A stretch of DNA of 64,000 nucleotides from Paenibacillus sp. YPG26. GTDB lineage: Bacteria; Bacillota; Bacilli; Paenibacillales; Paenibacillaceae. The stretch spans positions 2,068,001-2,132,000 of the forward strand of contig NZ_CP084530.1 of NCBI RefSeq assembly GCF_023704175.1, given 5' to 3'. Positions 44,489 through 54,476 of this stretch are shown here, piece by piece. Numbering within the stretch: the stretch's first letter is position 1; the number at the start of each line of letters is the position of its first letter. The notes below the pieces were generated by a model. That model saw only the letters and a list, made by a program, of their open reading frames with translations, did not search any database and was not told the DNA's origin. Both the position numbers and the translations under genes were made by a program.

Positions 44489-45703
44489 CTATTTACTTCC
44501 CTCCCTTCTATATCGGGGATTTAGCAGTTGACGCATATAGAACCAGCTTAGCAGGGGAGCGCATCCAAGAACAACCAGCACCCAGGTAAGTGCAGACGGA
44601 GTTCTGCTGTAAGAGACTACCCCTATAAATACAAGCGTTCCAGCTATGCGACCGGCCATTAGACTCAGTTCACGCAGTACCACGAGCTCCACTCTCTTCT
44701 CGACATTACTGGCACTCGCTCCCATCAGGTCGAAGCCCGCGGATACCATGGGCAGTATATAGAGCGGCATGAACAGCGAGGTGCCTATTCCCCAGATCAG
44801 CAGTGTGCTATAACTGACCTGCCATAGCATTGGAAGGATTACGAGCACCAAAAGCACCGATCCAATCAGCATGCCTTTGTACCGATAACCCGGTTTGAAC
44901 CATTTGCCGGCCAACCAGAAGCTTCCAAGTCCGACTGCAGATGTAATGAAAGAAAATTGTCCCAGCTTCGATTCCTGAGTTGTAGCGACATAGACAAGCA
45001 GATATATCAGAAAAGAGAAGACGCCCTCGCGCAGCCCTTGGGCAAATAAACCGGGTACGGCAGCCCGCCACGGGTCCCCCTGTCTGCCTAATCTGCGAAA
45101 AGGTTCCAGCCACTCGTAGGTTCCTTGCGCCTTGCGCTTTTTCAAGAAAAAGCTTAGCAGGACACTTACGCCGTAAATCACCAGCGAAATAGTGAAAATA
45201 ATCCGGTAGCCCTGATCGTCCTCTAATCTCGATATGATCCAGCCGGATAACAAGGGACCCGCAATGCCGGTAACAGATCCGAGCAATCCTACCCATCCGT
45301 TGAACAAATCACGATTCCCCGCATCGGTCACTTCAAAGTAGACCACGTTGAAAGCAAGCCAAAAAAGTCCCAGTGCGGTTCCCAGCAATATGCCCAGCGG
45401 CCAGATATAATTTACGGCTTCTTTTCCTGCCCACAAAACCAGCAGATAAAATAGTCCCGTCACGGCGGTTCCCATACGCAGCGCATTCATCTTGTTGTGC
45501 TCCTTTACCCACTTTCCCGCCACCCAGAAGGTGAGGCCGAGTGCAAGCTGCTGACTAATGGTGAACCAGCCGATCATGCTGTAATCCTGCCTGCTTTTCC
45601 ACAAATATACATTCAGGAACGTTCCCGATAGCGCTCCGGCAAGCACAAACAGTCCATTCACGCTAAGCAGCAGAATGGACTGTTTGTTAAGCGATATCTT
45701 CAT
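44489..45703 (-). CDS. MFS transporter
   Basis: About 404 residues from ATG 45703, five bases after GGGGGG. About 12 hydrophobic segments with a LNVYLWKSRQDYSMIG N-terminal element and a central loop (KKRKAQGTYEWLEPF). Motif A is degenerate, GKWVKEHNK in place of GxxxDRxGRR, so this is a divergent MFS protein of Firmicutes with unknown substrate. It is divergent from the amino-acid permease at 45869 and upstream of the Lnu-like gene. Confidence 0.82.
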   Translation of the reverse strand: MKISLNKQSILLLSVNGLFVLAGALSGTFLNVYLWKSRQDYSMIGWFTISQQLALGLTFWVAGKWVKEHNKMNALRMGTAVTGLFYLLVLWAGKEAVNYIWPLGILLGTALGLFWLAFNVVYFEVTDAGNRDLFNGWVGLLGSVTGIAGPLLSGWIISRLEDDQGYRIIFTISLVIYGVSVLLSFFLKKRKAQGTYEWLEPFRRLGRQGDPWRAAVPGLFAQGLREGVFSFLIYLLVYVATTQESKLGQFSFITSAVGLGSFWLAGKWFKPGYRYKGMLIGSVLLVLVILPMLWQVSYSTLLIWGIGTSLFMPLYILPMVSAGFDLMGASASNVEKRVELVVLRELSLMAGRIAGTLVFIGVVSYSRTPSALTWVLVVLGCAPLLSWFYMRQLLNPRYRREGSK

Positions 45704-45868
45704 GGTAACCCCCCTTTTCACTGAAGCCTTGATCCTTCTCCGGAATAATATGCCCCATCTCCTGAAATTTACGCTGGTGCTTTAGCAGAAGAAAGTGTAT
45801 TATGATTACCTGTTGGTTTATTTTTAGTTCAAATTCTTAATTATTCATGAAAAAGGGGTTAATTCAAC

Positions 45869-47275
45869 ATGACCAGACATAAATTAGGCTTCTGGATTCT
45901 TACCGCTCTTGTTGTCGGGAACATGGTCGGTTCAGGCATATTCATGCTGCCTCGGTCTTTGTCGGAAGCGGCGAGTCCGCTAGGGGTTATTCTTGCCTGG
46001 GCTGCAACCGGACTTGGAGTACTAACGCTTGCCCTAGTCTTCGGGAGTCTCGCGGTCCGCAAGCCAGAGTTAAGCGGGGGTCCGCAAATCTATGCGAAAG
46101 AGCTGTTCCGGGAAGGGTCGCACGGCTCATTATTGGCTGGGTTTATGTCCACCTGGGGATACTGGGTCGGCAATATCGCAGGTTTTGTAGCGGTCATTAC
46201 TACTTTTGCCAGCTACCTGTCCACCTTCTTCCCTGTTCTAACCAGTAACCGGGTATGGATTGACCTTGGGGGCTTCACGCTAAAAGCAGGGAATGCCTTG
46301 ACATTCCTTGTCTGCTCAGTGCTGCTGTGGGGAACGCACGCCATCTGTCTCAAAGGAATGAACAGTGCCGGACGGTTGAATTTTGTGGCCACGGCAACCA
46401 AGGTCATAGGCTTCGCCCTATTCATTGTCATTGCTCTCTTCGCTTTTCAGCAGAGCAATATTGGGCCTATGCTGGCTCCGCGGACGAATGAAAGCGGCGA
46501 GTCGATGGGTCTGCTCTCCCAGGTTAACTCTGCTGCAATTGCCACGCTGTGGGCCTTCATTGGTGTTGAGTCGGCCATGGTCTTTGCCGCCCGTGCCCGC
46601 CGCAAGCAGGATATCCGTTATGCAACGATCGCCGGGCTGCTTATCTCGATCGTTCTGTATGTCGGGATCAGTATTCTGACTATGGGTCTGCTTACGCAGG
46701 ATCAGCTCATGTCTTCCCAGAATCCGCTCGTAGACGGCATCTCCACTGTACTTGGACCCATAGGCGGGAAGATGCTGGCCGGTCTTGGACTGATCAGTCT
46801 GCTTGGATCCACGATCGGATGGGTTCTGCTAAGTGCTGAGGTACCTTTTCAAGCGGCCAAGCTTGGGGTCTTCCTCCCGTCTTTCGCCAAGGAGAACAGC
46901 AAGGGCATGCCCAAGGTATCCCTGTGGATCTCCAACCTGCTGGGTCAGCTGCTGCTGCTGTCTACCATCTCCGGCTCGATCTCGGCAGCTTTTAACTTCA
47001 TCATACACATAGCTACGCTTGCTTATCTTGTTCCCTATTTGATTGCTTCCCTCTATCAACTTAAGCTGGCCTGGACAGGTGAGACCTACTCGCTGCGCAG
47101 AGAACGGGTAACGGAAGGCATTCTTGCAGCCTTGGCAGCCATCTACTCTTTATGGGTAATCATAGCCGGTACGGCCGATCTCCTGACGTTCGTGCTTGGA
47201 CTTGCGTTGATTGTCAGCGGCATCCTGTTCTACCCTCTTCTGATGAAATACCGCAAGATGAATAAGCAAGCATAG
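45869..47275 (+). CDS. APC-family amino-acid permease (APA, basic amino acid/polyamine antiporter type)
   Basis: 468 residues with about 12-13 membrane helices. The APC signature GNMVGSGIFMLPRSLSEAA is in helix 1, and GLGLISLLGSTIGWVLLSAEVPF later matches the ArcD/CadB-like APA group that exchanges arginine/ornithine or lysine/cadaverine. The AGGGG site is about ten bases before ATG. No amino-acid decarboxylase is adjacent, so the direction and substrate are open. It is divergent from the MFS gene. Confidence 0.9.
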   Translation: MTRHKLGFWILTALVVGNMVGSGIFMLPRSLSEAASPLGVILAWAATGLGVLTLALVFGSLAVRKPELSGGPQIYAKELFREGSHGSLLAGFMSTWGYWVGNIAGFVAVITTFASYLSTFFPVLTSNRVWIDLGGFTLKAGNALTFLVCSVLLWGTHAICLKGMNSAGRLNFVATATKVIGFALFIVIALFAFQQSNIGPMLAPRTNESGESMGLLSQVNSAAIATLWAFIGVESAMVFAARARRKQDIRYATIAGLLISIVLYVGISILTMGLLTQDQLMSSQNPLVDGISTVLGPIGGKMLAGLGLISLLGSTIGWVLLSAEVPFQAAKLGVFLPSFAKENSKGMPKVSLWISNLLGQLLLLSTISGSISAAFNFIIHIATLAYLVPYLIASLYQLKLAWTGETYSLRRERVTEGILAALAAIYSLWVIIAGTADLLTFVLGLALIVSGILFYPLLMKYRKMNKQA

Positions 47276-47314
47276 CTGAGAGTAAGGCTAATGCTAGTAT
47301 GGCCAATCATAACA

Positions 47315-47349
47315 ATGCCCCCTATCTGACCAAGCTCAGAAGGGGGCAT
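47315..47349. terminator. Hairpin between convergent permease and flavoprotein genes
   Basis: ATGCCCCCT and AGGGGGCAT (with inner TCTGA / TCAGA) give a 14-bp interrupted stem between two convergent genes. It lacks a clear T-run on either strand, so it is a probable rather than certain terminator. Confidence 0.6.
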
Positions 47350-47362
47350 CGCTGTATCACCT

Positions 47363-48511
47363 TTATACGAATGTACGTGTCTCTGTTAGCCGTGTAGCTT
47401 TAGCTAAATAGCTGGCTAAGCCAGGCACAAGCCTGATAAGTCCTGGATATAGACGATTGGCCTTGGTGAAAGCCAGCCTTTGTATAATCCTTGCTCTCCG
47501 GAGCAGCTGTCTGAATTCGCGGTCCGCATCTCTACTGTACTGGTCCTTCCATCCGCTCAAGCTTAAATGTCCCCTTAGATATCTATCTGCGGAGCGGGCG
47601 CATAACAAAGCTGAACGAAGGGCAATGGACATGCCGTCTCCGCATAGCGGCGGTAGTACAAGCAAGGCATCCCCAATGTGCGGGAAGTCCGACCACGGCT
47701 CAGGCACGCGAGACAGGCGGACAGGTGCAACGGAGACCTGCGTGCCTGGAACTGGTGAACCTTCCGCAAGCCGAGCCGCCAGCTTCGCATGGGTACGCGA
47801 GACCCCTTCCAGAATATCAGTTACAGATTTGCCAAGCTTCTGAACGGCATCAAGAGTTAATAAAGCAGCCGCATTGGCAAGTCCATTCTCTATAGGCGAA
47901 ATACCGACATACCCTCCTTCACAGAAATACATCTCGACCTGGGAAGGAACGTGAATGCCGCTATAGTGGGATTTGACCCCTACATATACTTGCTCGCCTT
48001 CTCTTGATTGTGAATGGGATACGCCCCGCGGCCGCTTGGTTCCAAATGCGCCGATCACAGCCTTTGCCTGATACCGGGCCTCCACTCCCTCTTGACGGGT
48101 AATCACCTCATATGAATTGGTGTCAAGCTTATGGATGTCTGTAACTACCACATTTGTAACTATATCAGCCCCTGACTCAGACGCCTTCTCATGAAGGAGC
48201 TGATCCAGCGTGTAGCGGCTGATCCCTGACGCGCGTCCGGGTAGGGGAACCTCAAACTCTCCACCGTGCGGCAGGATAATGTGGGCTTTGTCCATGGAGC
48301 TGGGTTCAGCTCCATGTCTATGCGGATTCACACCCAGATATTCGAGCATCTCCCTGGTCTCCGGGGACATGAACTCACCGCAAGTCTTGTGCCTGGGGAA
48401 GCTCAGACGGTCCAGTAGAAGAGTCTTGTGTCCTTGCCTGGTAAGCTCAAGGGTACAGCTGCTTCCAGCAATCCCTGCCCCTATAACAATCGCATCCACC
48501 TGCTTCAGCAT
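47363..48511 (-). CDS. FAD-dependent oxidoreductase (geranylgeranyl-reductase/UbiH-like) of the type III PKS operon
   Basis: 382 residues. FAD motif DAIVIGAGIAGSSCTLELTRQG at the start, LLLDRLSFPRHKTCGEF as in geranylgeranyl-reductase-like proteins, and a C-terminal GDALLVLPPLCGDGMSIAL second FAD site. It is the third gene of a type III PKS/methyltransferase operon, 16 bases after the methyltransferase stop, with AGGTGATC before ATG 48511. By comparison with Streptomyces srsABC, it could hydroxylate or otherwise oxidise the PKS product. Substrate is inferred. Confidence 0.88.
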   Translation of the reverse strand: MLKQVDAIVIGAGIAGSSCTLELTRQGHKTLLLDRLSFPRHKTCGEFMSPETREMLEYLGVNPHRHGAEPSSMDKAHIILPHGGEFEVPLPGRASGISRYTLDQLLHEKASESGADIVTNVVVTDIHKLDTNSYEVITRQEGVEARYQAKAVIGAFGTKRPRGVSHSQSREGEQVYVGVKSHYSGIHVPSQVEMYFCEGGYVGISPIENGLANAAALLTLDAVQKLGKSVTDILEGVSRTHAKLAARLAEGSPVPGTQVSVAPVRLSRVPEPWSDFPHIGDALLVLPPLCGDGMSIALRSALLCARSADRYLRGHLSLSGWKDQYSRDADREFRQLLRRARIIQRLAFTKANRLYPGLIRLVPGLASYLAKATRLTETRTFV

Positions 48512-48527
48512 ATGAGATCACCTGCCT

Positions 48528-49262
48528 TTAATATGGCTTATGTTCAGATCCAGCCTTGGGAATGACAACACAATACCGGAATAAGGGCTTCCAATCGTAT
48601 GTTAACGTGCCATGGTTAAGCTGTGTTTTTAATTCCTGCCAATCCCTGGCCTTGAACCCTTTGGCAACAGACAGCGGGCCGTCATGACGGATATATCGAT
48701 TGCGCGATATCATCCTTGTCATTAACCACACTGCGGTATAAGATACCCGGTGCCTGTGAATATCGTTAATTACGACCCCGTATTTCGAAGCCTTAAGCAT
48801 ATGGAATACCATATCAATCAGCTCATCACCATCGAAATGGTGGAGGAACTGCGAGCCGGTTACGATATCGGCAGACCCCTCTGCTAACTCCTTGACATTG
48901 CCCTGCCATACCTCAACCCTTGGCTCTTTCTGGAACAACCGTCTTGCTTCATCACAGGCTTCTTTGGTCATATCAACAAGGGTGATATGCATGGAGATAC
49001 CTCGCTGAGCAGCCCACTTCAGGAGCTTGCTATTGATATCCCCCGAACCTGCGCCCACATCCAGAATGCTGAGTGACGCGGGTCTGCCTTTCAGTATCCA
49101 GAGCTTCTCTACACCATGGAGAACAGGTCCTGCAGCGGGAAAAATGGTATTTAGCCGCCTCAAATGCTGCAGGGCTTCACTCAGCTCTTCTCCTCCCATG
49201 GAGAAGTCGTCCATAAGTTCATCTTCCTGTGCCCGCTCCCGCAGCGTTCTAAAGAAGGGCAT
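48528..49262 (-). CDS. Class I SAM-dependent methyltransferase of the type III PKS operon
   Basis: 244 residues. SAM motif I is LSILDVGAGSGDINSKLL, followed by ITLVDMTKEACDEARR (motif II, acidic residue) and ADIVTGSQFLHHF (motif III). It overlaps the type III PKS by 14 bases and has AAGGAG upstream of ATG 49262. Bacillus type III PKS operons carry a methyltransferase that alkylates the pyrone; a similar role in O- or C-methylation of the polyketide is likely. Site of methylation is unknown. Confidence 0.9.
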   Translation of the reverse strand: MPFFRTLRERAQEDELMDDFSMGGEELSEALQHLRRLNTIFPAAGPVLHGVEKLWILKGRPASLSILDVGAGSGDINSKLLKWAAQRGISMHITLVDMTKEACDEARRLFQKEPRVEVWQGNVKELAEGSADIVTGSQFLHHFDGDELIDMVFHMLKASKYGVVINDIHRHRVSYTAVWLMTRMISRNRYIRHDGPLSVAKGFKARDWQELKTQLNHGTLTYDWKPLFRYCVVIPKAGSEHKPY

Positions 49263-50406
49263 GATCCTGCTCCTTGACTGCTACCGATTGAGCCGGCATA
49301 TAAGTGAAGCGCATAAGCTCCGCGGTCAGGCCTGGCCCGAACGCCATGGCTACCCCTTCCGATCTGGCCTGATCCAGCGACTTCATATCTTCGCGCATGG
49401 CATGAAGTACAAAGATAATTGTCACGGAGGACACATTGCCAACGGTTCTAAGTATCTCCCTGCTGTATTTTGTCTGATCACCAGTCAGGTTCATAACTTC
49501 TTCTACCGAGTCCACGATGCCCCGTCCACCCGGATGTATGGCCCATAGCTCTGGAAGCTCATCCCCTTCGAGCAGTGAAGCAAGCTCAGTCTCCAGGTGT
49601 TCACCAAGCAGCTTCGGAATGCGTGGCGACAGATACAGATCATATCCTGTATCCCCCACTTCCCATGTCATATCTTCAGTTGAGTCCGGCAGCAGCACCG
49701 AATAACCTGTTCCCAGGTCCAGGTAATGCCGATGGTGAGGCTCAGGGCTCCCAATCACACAGGCTGCGGCGGCATCACCGAAGAATGACGCTGCGAAGAG
49801 AGCCTCCCTCTCTTTGGCTGGCTGAAAATGCAGACTGCACAGCTCCACACAGACCACCAGGACTTGGGATCCGGGAGCACCCTGAACAACGTCCCGCGCC
49901 ATTTGAATCGCTTTAAGCCCTGCGGCGCATCCTTGGAATATGAGCGGAAGCCGGTTAGTCCGCGGCGATAATCCCAGCTGGCGAATCAGCATTACATCTA
50001 AGCCGGGCAGATATTGACCGGTACAGCTGACAGTAATAAGGTGGGTAATACTGTCCGGCAATATCCCGGCGTCATTAATTGCTGCCTGGGCTGCTTTCAA
50101 CCCCAGCGGGGCCGCCTCCCTTTTGTATGTATCCATTCTGTCTTGAGTGGTAGGAATATCGGATGGGTCGCCTTCAGGCAAATAACGGCATTCCTCTGGA
50201 GAGCCAAGGAAGGCGGGTTCACAGGTATAACGTGTCTCTACTCCGCACGACCGGAATACTCTTCTGGCGAAGCGGGCAAGGTCCGGACTGTCCTGCAGGG
50301 AATGAGCAATGAATTCGGCAATATCTGATTGTGCAATCGAATGAACCGGCAATGCCGTTCCAATCCCCAGAATAGCAGCCTGGGAAGTGCTGATCGTTGA
50401 CGTCAT
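49249..50406 (-). CDS. Type III polyketide synthase (chalcone/alkylpyrone synthase family)
   Basis: 385 residues. The catalytic triad is readable: Cys160 in FQGCAAGL, His291 in AIHPGGRG, Asn324 in VGNVSSVTI. Thiolase-fold signatures around these agree with bacterial alkylpyrone/alkylresorcinol synthases such as Bacillus BpsA. It condenses a fatty acyl-CoA starter with malonyl-CoA to give pyrones or resorcinols. With the downstream methyltransferase and flavoprotein it makes a phenolic lipid or methylated pyrone operon. Starter and chain length are not readable. First gene of the operon. Confidence 0.95.
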   Translation of the reverse strand: MTSTISTSQAAILGIGTALPVHSIAQSDIAEFIAHSLQDSPDLARFARRVFRSCGVETRYTCEPAFLGSPEECRYLPEGDPSDIPTTQDRMDTYKREAAPLGLKAAQAAINDAGILPDSITHLITVSCTGQYLPGLDVMLIRQLGLSPRTNRLPLIFQGCAAGLKAIQMARDVVQGAPGSQVLVVCVELCSLHFQPAKEREALFAASFFGDAAAACVIGSPEPHHRHYLDLGTGYSVLLPDSTEDMTWEVGDTGYDLYLSPRIPKLLGEHLETELASLLEGDELPELWAIHPGGRGIVDSVEEVMNLTGDQTKYSREILRTVGNVSSVTIIFVLHAMREDMKSLDQARSEGVAMAFGPGLTAELMRFTYMPAQSVAVKEQDHALL

Positions 50407-50519
50407 GTATTAACCTCCTGATAAAAGTGGGAAATACCGGGGTAAAATAGTATTCCTATAATAAGATAACCCGTTCACACCAAGCTGTATCCAATCAGAC
50501 TGGAATTAGTCAAAAAACA

Positions 50520-50550
50520 AAGCGGCTGCCGATAGATATCAGCAGCCGCT
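50520..50550 (-). terminator. Terminator of the small basic protein gene
   Basis: AGCGGCTGC and GCAGCCGCT make a 9-bp stem; on the minus strand it is followed by TTTGTTTTTTG. It lies about 16 bases after the 50567 stop. Confidence 0.85.
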
Positions 50551-50566
50551 CATGTTCAATGTGAAG

Positions 50567-50695
50567 CTAATGTGTAGTATGTTCCGCATCATACTCGCGA
50601 GATAATTCCTTCAGCGATTTGATTTTACCATGGGGATGTACTTGCTGCTTGCGTGACTTCCAGGCAGCTTCTTGTCTTCGCTTCTGATCAGCCAT
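50567..50695 (-). CDS. Small basic protein, 42 residues, unrecognised
   Basis: From ATG 50695, nine bases after AGAGGAGG, the protein is highly charged (MADQKRRQEAAWKSRKQQ) and ends in a His-rich tail. A longer frame to 50782 has no ribosome binding site. The strong site and a good terminator right after the stop support a real gene. No family is recognised; small, basic and acidic-patch proteins of this kind are often nucleic-acid-associated or sporulation-related in Bacillales, but that is a guess. Confidence 0.65.
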   Translation of the reverse strand: MADQKRRQEAAWKSRKQQVHPHGKIKSLKELSREYDAEHTTH

Positions 50696-50820
50696 TACAG
50701 GTATCCTCCTCTTGGCTTGCGCGTGATCTACTACATCGTTAGGATGGTGCTTAGAGCTATAAATCATGCGTAAATCACGCATACAATTATTATTCGTTCA
50801 CCCTCGGATGTCCAAGGTCA

Positions 50821-51771
50821 TCAATCTAAGCTTAAACTTCTTATCCTTGGATAGACGATAACCTTGGCTGTTGCTGCGCGACCCTTGTATGAGACCGTTA
50901 TAGTTGCCTCTCCAGGACCAACCGCAACAATTTCACCCGTATTTCTGTCCACCCAGGCAACATTAAAGTTATCAGAATAGGTCTGTACAAACTCCTGCCG
51001 GGGATCAACCATTTCATTACTTCCGTTCGGCTGTATGATTGAAAATCTCATATCCAGCCGTTCGCCTGGCATCAAGCTGTATTCTTCCGAATCCACAGTA
51101 AACTTGTAATTGTGTTTAAAGGACGTCACATGAGCAGTCGCGACTTTACCTTGGTACATCGCCGTAATTGTAGTTGTGCCCGGTACACTGCTATATAACT
51201 CATACATGCCGTCATGGATAGAGAATAAGACAATATGATAAGAATATGTACTTAATATTGCGTCCGAAGTTACATCTCTGACTACGCCATCCTTTCCTTT
51301 AGCAGTTACTCTGAATTCCAAGGGTCTCTCAGGAACAACACTATACTCATCTGAATCGAAATTTAGTTCTAAGTCAGCTGGGGGATCTCCTACCACCCGG
51401 ACCTCTGCTCTAGCCATCTTCATTCTTACAGGGTTATATCCATATATATAGATGGTTCCTGGATTAATACCCTCTATTGTGCCAAAATTATCAATCTTTG
51501 CAATATGTGGATTATCAGATACTAGATTTGAAGCTACAGTTACATCCTCATAACCATTATTCCCTTTTGAGTAAAGTATGGCATTAATTTTTTCTCCCAG
51601 CTTCACTTCATAGACGTTCTTAGAGAACTCCAAGTTGAAACTGCTGCCGGGAGCTTCTGCTTGTGCTGCATTCAAAGGTTCATGAATCCAAACCACACTT
51701 ATACCAACCAAAGTCATAAAGATGGCTATCATCTTTCTCCAGAATGAAGCTGCAGTTGGCCGTATCAACAT
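50821..51771 (-). CDS. Secreted Ig-repeat (Big2-like) protein
   Basis: 316 residues. A signal peptide (FWRKMIAIFMTLVGISVVWI, cleavage near NAAQAEA) is followed by three Ig-like repeats. Their starts share a pattern: FSKNVYEVKLGEKI, FDSDEYSVVPERPLEF and VDSEEYSLMPGERLDM. Each ends in a GTITI/GEATITVSYKG-type strand. The same pattern ends the propeller protein at 4443-7292 (LDSEEYSLAAGTSL), so the two may serve the same surface structure. Likely cell-wall-associated or extracellular; no catalytic motif. Confidence 0.82.
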   Translation of the reverse strand: MLIRPTAASFWRKMIAIFMTLVGISVVWIHEPLNAAQAEAPGSSFNLEFSKNVYEVKLGEKINAILYSKGNNGYEDVTVASNLVSDNPHIAKIDNFGTIEGINPGTIYIYGYNPVRMKMARAEVRVVGDPPADLELNFDSDEYSVVPERPLEFRVTAKGKDGVVRDVTSDAILSTYSYHIVLFSIHDGMYELYSSVPGTTTITAMYQGKVATAHVTSFKHNYKFTVDSEEYSLMPGERLDMRFSIIQPNGSNEMVDPRQEFVQTYSDNFNVAWVDRNTGEIVAVGPGEATITVSYKGRAATAKVIVYPRIRSLSLD

Positions 51772-51896
51772 TTAATCACTCCTCGTTTTTTTCTTCGGCT
51801 ATCATAGCAATTTCAGTTTAAATAATAAAAAGGATGGAACAAATAGGAAGAACTTATTATTTCGCCAGACCAGAAAATGGGAGTATTTCACCATAT

Positions 51897-51976
51897 ACAA
51901 AAACCCTCCGGCACCAATGTCTAAGTCAATCCATAAAAGCTGATGACTTTTAACACAAATTACCGTGAGGGTTTGT
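51897..51976 (-). terminator. Nested inverted repeat after the amino-acid ABC operon
   Basis: ACAAAAACCCTCCGG near 51897 and CCGTGAGGGTTTGT near 51963-51976 form an outer stem; inside are AAGTCA and TGACTT. On the minus strand the end is GGAGGGTTTTTGT, consistent with a large terminator of the 52006-54175 operon. A small transposon-like element is an alternative. Confidence 0.5.
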
Positions 51977-52005
51977 AATTTTTCACTAAGTCTAAATCCT
52001 TAAGC

Positions 52006-52734
52006 CTACAGTACTTTCTCTAGAAAACTGATCGTACGCTCGTGCTTGGGATTACCAAATACTTGCTCGGGCGGACCTTCCTCCACAATATATCCCCCGT
52101 CCATGAAGATGACACGGTCGGCAACCTCGCGGGCGAAGCCCATCTCATGCGTGACAATCATCATGGTCATGCCTTGGCGGGCCAAGTCGTTCATGACACC
52201 AAGCACCTCACCGACCATCTCAGGGTCCAGTGCCGAGGTTGGCTCATCGAACAGCATAATATCCGGATTCATCGCGAGCGCTCTGGCGATGGCTACACGC
52301 TGCTTCTGCCCACCGGACAGCTGGCTTGGAAAGGCATCGGCTTTGTCGGACAGGCCAACCTGATCCAGCAGCTTCAACGCCGTGGAGCGAGCTTGTTCCT
52401 TGGACTGCTTACCTAGCTCTGTAGGAGCGAACATGATGTTCCGGAGCACGCTGAAATGCGGGAACAGGTTGAAGTGCTGGAATACCATGCCGATATTCTC
52501 GCGAACCTGGTTGATGTCCGTCTTGGGATCGTTAATGTTCCGGTTGTCAACAATGACTGTACCGGCTGTAATATCTTCCAGCCTGTTAATGCATCTAAGG
52601 AAGGTACTCTTGCCTGACCCCGATGGGCCGATGACACAGACGACCTCTCCCTCCTGCACTTCCATATCAATTCCTTTTAGAACCTGGTTGGCTCCATAGC
52701 TTTTTTTAAGACCTTCTACCTTGATTTTACCCAT
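52006..52734 (-). CDS. glnQ: Polar amino-acid ABC transporter ATP-binding protein (GlnQ type)
   Basis: 242 residues, the usual GlnQ length. Walker A GPSGSGKS, signature LSGGQKQR, Walker [14 protein letters not shown]-loop [22 protein letters not shown] is the characteristic Q-loop region of the amino-acid-importing group. It overlaps the fused binding-protein/permease gene by 8 bases and forms a complete importer with it. Glutamine, arginine or cystine are likely ligands, but the sequence does not discriminate. Confidence 0.95.
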   Translation of the reverse strand: MGKIKVEGLKKSYGANQVLKGIDMEVQEGEVVCVIGPSGSGKSTFLRCINRLEDITAGTVIVDNRNINDPKTDINQVRENIGMVFQHFNLFPHFSVLRNIMFAPTELGKQSKEQARSTALKLLDQVGLSDKADAFPSQLSGGQKQRVAIARALAMNPDIMLFDEPTSALDPEMVGEVLGVMNDLARQGMTMMIVTHEMGFAREVADRVIFMDGGYIVEEGPPEQVFGNPKHERTISFLEKVL

Positions 52735-54175
52735 GGCGCACCTTTCCTTCCAGACGGCTCGAGATTTTGGTCAGTATGGTGATGACAACTAGATACATGA
52801 CGGCAACCGTGAGCCATATATCGAACGAAGCAAAGGTTCTGGCAATGACAATCTTCCCTGATTGCGTAAGCTCTACTAGACCGATTACCGATAGTATAGA
52901 GGTATCTTTCAGCGTGATTACCAGCTGGTTGATGAATGCGGGAATCATGATACGGACCGCCTGCGGAATAATGATTTTGAACATCGCCTTCCGGTAAGGC
53001 AGACCCAGAGATCTGGCAGCCTCCATCTGACCGCGGTCAATGGACTGGATACCACCTCGGATAATCTCCGTCACATATGCCCCCGCGTTAAGGCTAAGCG
53101 TCAGAATTGCTGCCAGGAACATCGGCATCGTGAAGCCTAAGGCTTGGGGAATCCCGAAATAGATGAAGAATGCGAGTACAATCAGCGGAATTCCGCGGAA
53201 CAGGTCGACAAATACAGTTGCAATACCCCGAAGGAATTTATTCCGGCCAACCTTCATGAAACCAAAGATTAATCCCAATATGAATGCAAAGAATAGGGAG
53301 ATAAGCGTATACAGGAGTGTCTTGCCAAGTCCCACAAAGAGCGCTGGCAAAGAGCTCTGAATCAGCCCCCAGCGGCTTTGGTTCGCAGGTACGAGAGCAT
53401 TCTCACCAAGATACTTATCAAGTATCTTCTGGTACTCCCCGCTCGCACGGAGGTTCGTGAGGCCCGCATTGAATTTATCTAGCAGCTCCTTATTCGCGCC
53501 CTTACTTACGGCAAAACCATAAGAGGCACCTTTCTCCTTATCCGTGACCGTCTTGAGTCCATTGTTTTGTTTCACTCCGTAGGCAAGAACTGGATAGTCA
53601 TCAAAACACGCAATTGAATTCCCGGTATTAACATCATTGTACATTTGAGCCGAATCATCAAAAGGCACGATAGTGAAGCCATACTTGGATGCGACAGACT
53701 CAGCGAAGGTGTAACCCTCTGTCCCCGTCTTTACGGCCACCTTTTTCCCTTTGAGGTCTTCATAGTTCTTAACCTCGTCATTGTCTTTCCGAACGGCCAT
53801 GATCACGCCAGAGTCGAAGTAAGGGTCCGAGAAGTCAAACTTCTGTTTGCGCTCCTCCGTAATGCTCATACCAGCAATTACGCCATCTACCTGATTTGAC
53901 TCGAGCGCCTGGACAGCCGCGTTAAAGCCCAAGGATTTGATCTCGAACTTGAAATTCTGATCCTTGGCTATGGCTGCCAATAGATCCATATCAATGCCTA
54001 CGAACTTGCCATTCGCATCTTGGAATTCAAATGGCGCAAACGTGGTATCTGTACCAATTTGATAAATTTTGTCTGAGGCTTGAGCTGCCTCAGCATTCAC
54101 TGTCCCGGCCGGAATGCCCGCTATAATCAGGAAGAGCAAAGACATAAAAATTAAGAACGTCCGCATTGTTTTCAT
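52727..54175 (-). CDS. Fused substrate-binding protein and permease of a polar amino-acid ABC transporter
   Basis: 482 residues. A signal sequence ([21 protein letters not shown]) leads into a family 3 solute-binding domain (about 35-260): [42 protein letters not shown]. From about 275 a His/Glu/Gln/Arg-type permease follows: [20 protein letters not shown] and the EAA loop [26 protein letters not shown]. Fusion of binding protein and permease is common in Firmicutes (GlnP-type). It overlaps its ATPase gene, making a two-gene importer. Confidence 0.94.
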   Translation of the reverse strand: MKTMRTFLIFMSLLFLIIAGIPAGTVNAEAAQASDKIYQIGTDTTFAPFEFQDANGKFVGIDMDLLAAIAKDQNFKFEIKSLGFNAAVQALESNQVDGVIAGMSITEERKQKFDFSDPYFDSGVIMAVRKDNDEVKNYEDLKGKKVAVKTGTEGYTFAESVASKYGFTIVPFDDSAQMYNDVNTGNSIACFDDYPVLAYGVKQNNGLKTVTDKEKGASYGFAVSKGANKELLDKFNAGLTNLRASGEYQKILDKYLGENALVPANQSRWGLIQSSLPALFVGLGKTLLYTLISLFFAFILGLIFGFMKVGRNKFLRGIATVFVDLFRGIPLIVLAFFIYFGIPQALGFTMPMFLAAILTLSLNAGAYVTEIIRGGIQSIDRGQMEAARSLGLPYRKAMFKIIIPQAVRIMIPAFINQLVITLKDTSILSVIGLVELTQSGKIVIARTFASFDIWLTVAVMYLVVITILTKISSRLEGKVRHG

Positions 54176-54476
54176 TTAAGTCCTCCTCTTGTTGTTCAAC
54201 CACATCTTATGAATGTTACCCAATAATCATTCTTTGCTAAACAGGCACCTGAGAATTCAGAACTTATCCGATGATGTCAGGTATGACAAACATCATAAAA
54301 ATCAGCCTTATCGAAAATTTATAACATAGAAATGAACATATTACTACTTCCAAAATATTGAGGTAAAAACAATTTTTCGCTGCTAATTCTCCTCAGCGAG
54401 AAACAAGCCCCTTTTTCAAGGGACTTCTTTCTTGGATATTATTATGAATTTTTCATATGATGAACGTTGCTGTTGA
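54176..54476. other. Intergenic stretch with MFS terminator
   Basis: No gene seen. AAGCCCCTT (54405-54413) and AAGGGACTT (54418-54426) form a stem suited as terminator for the MFS gene on the minus strand (54477). The rest carries the upstream region of the amino-acid transporter operon, AT-rich without a clear operator. Confidence 0.6.

Noticed and set aside
51897-51976. Inverted repeat as a MITE
   Set aside because: A T-rich end and position after the ABC operon fit a terminator better; no target-site duplication is visible.
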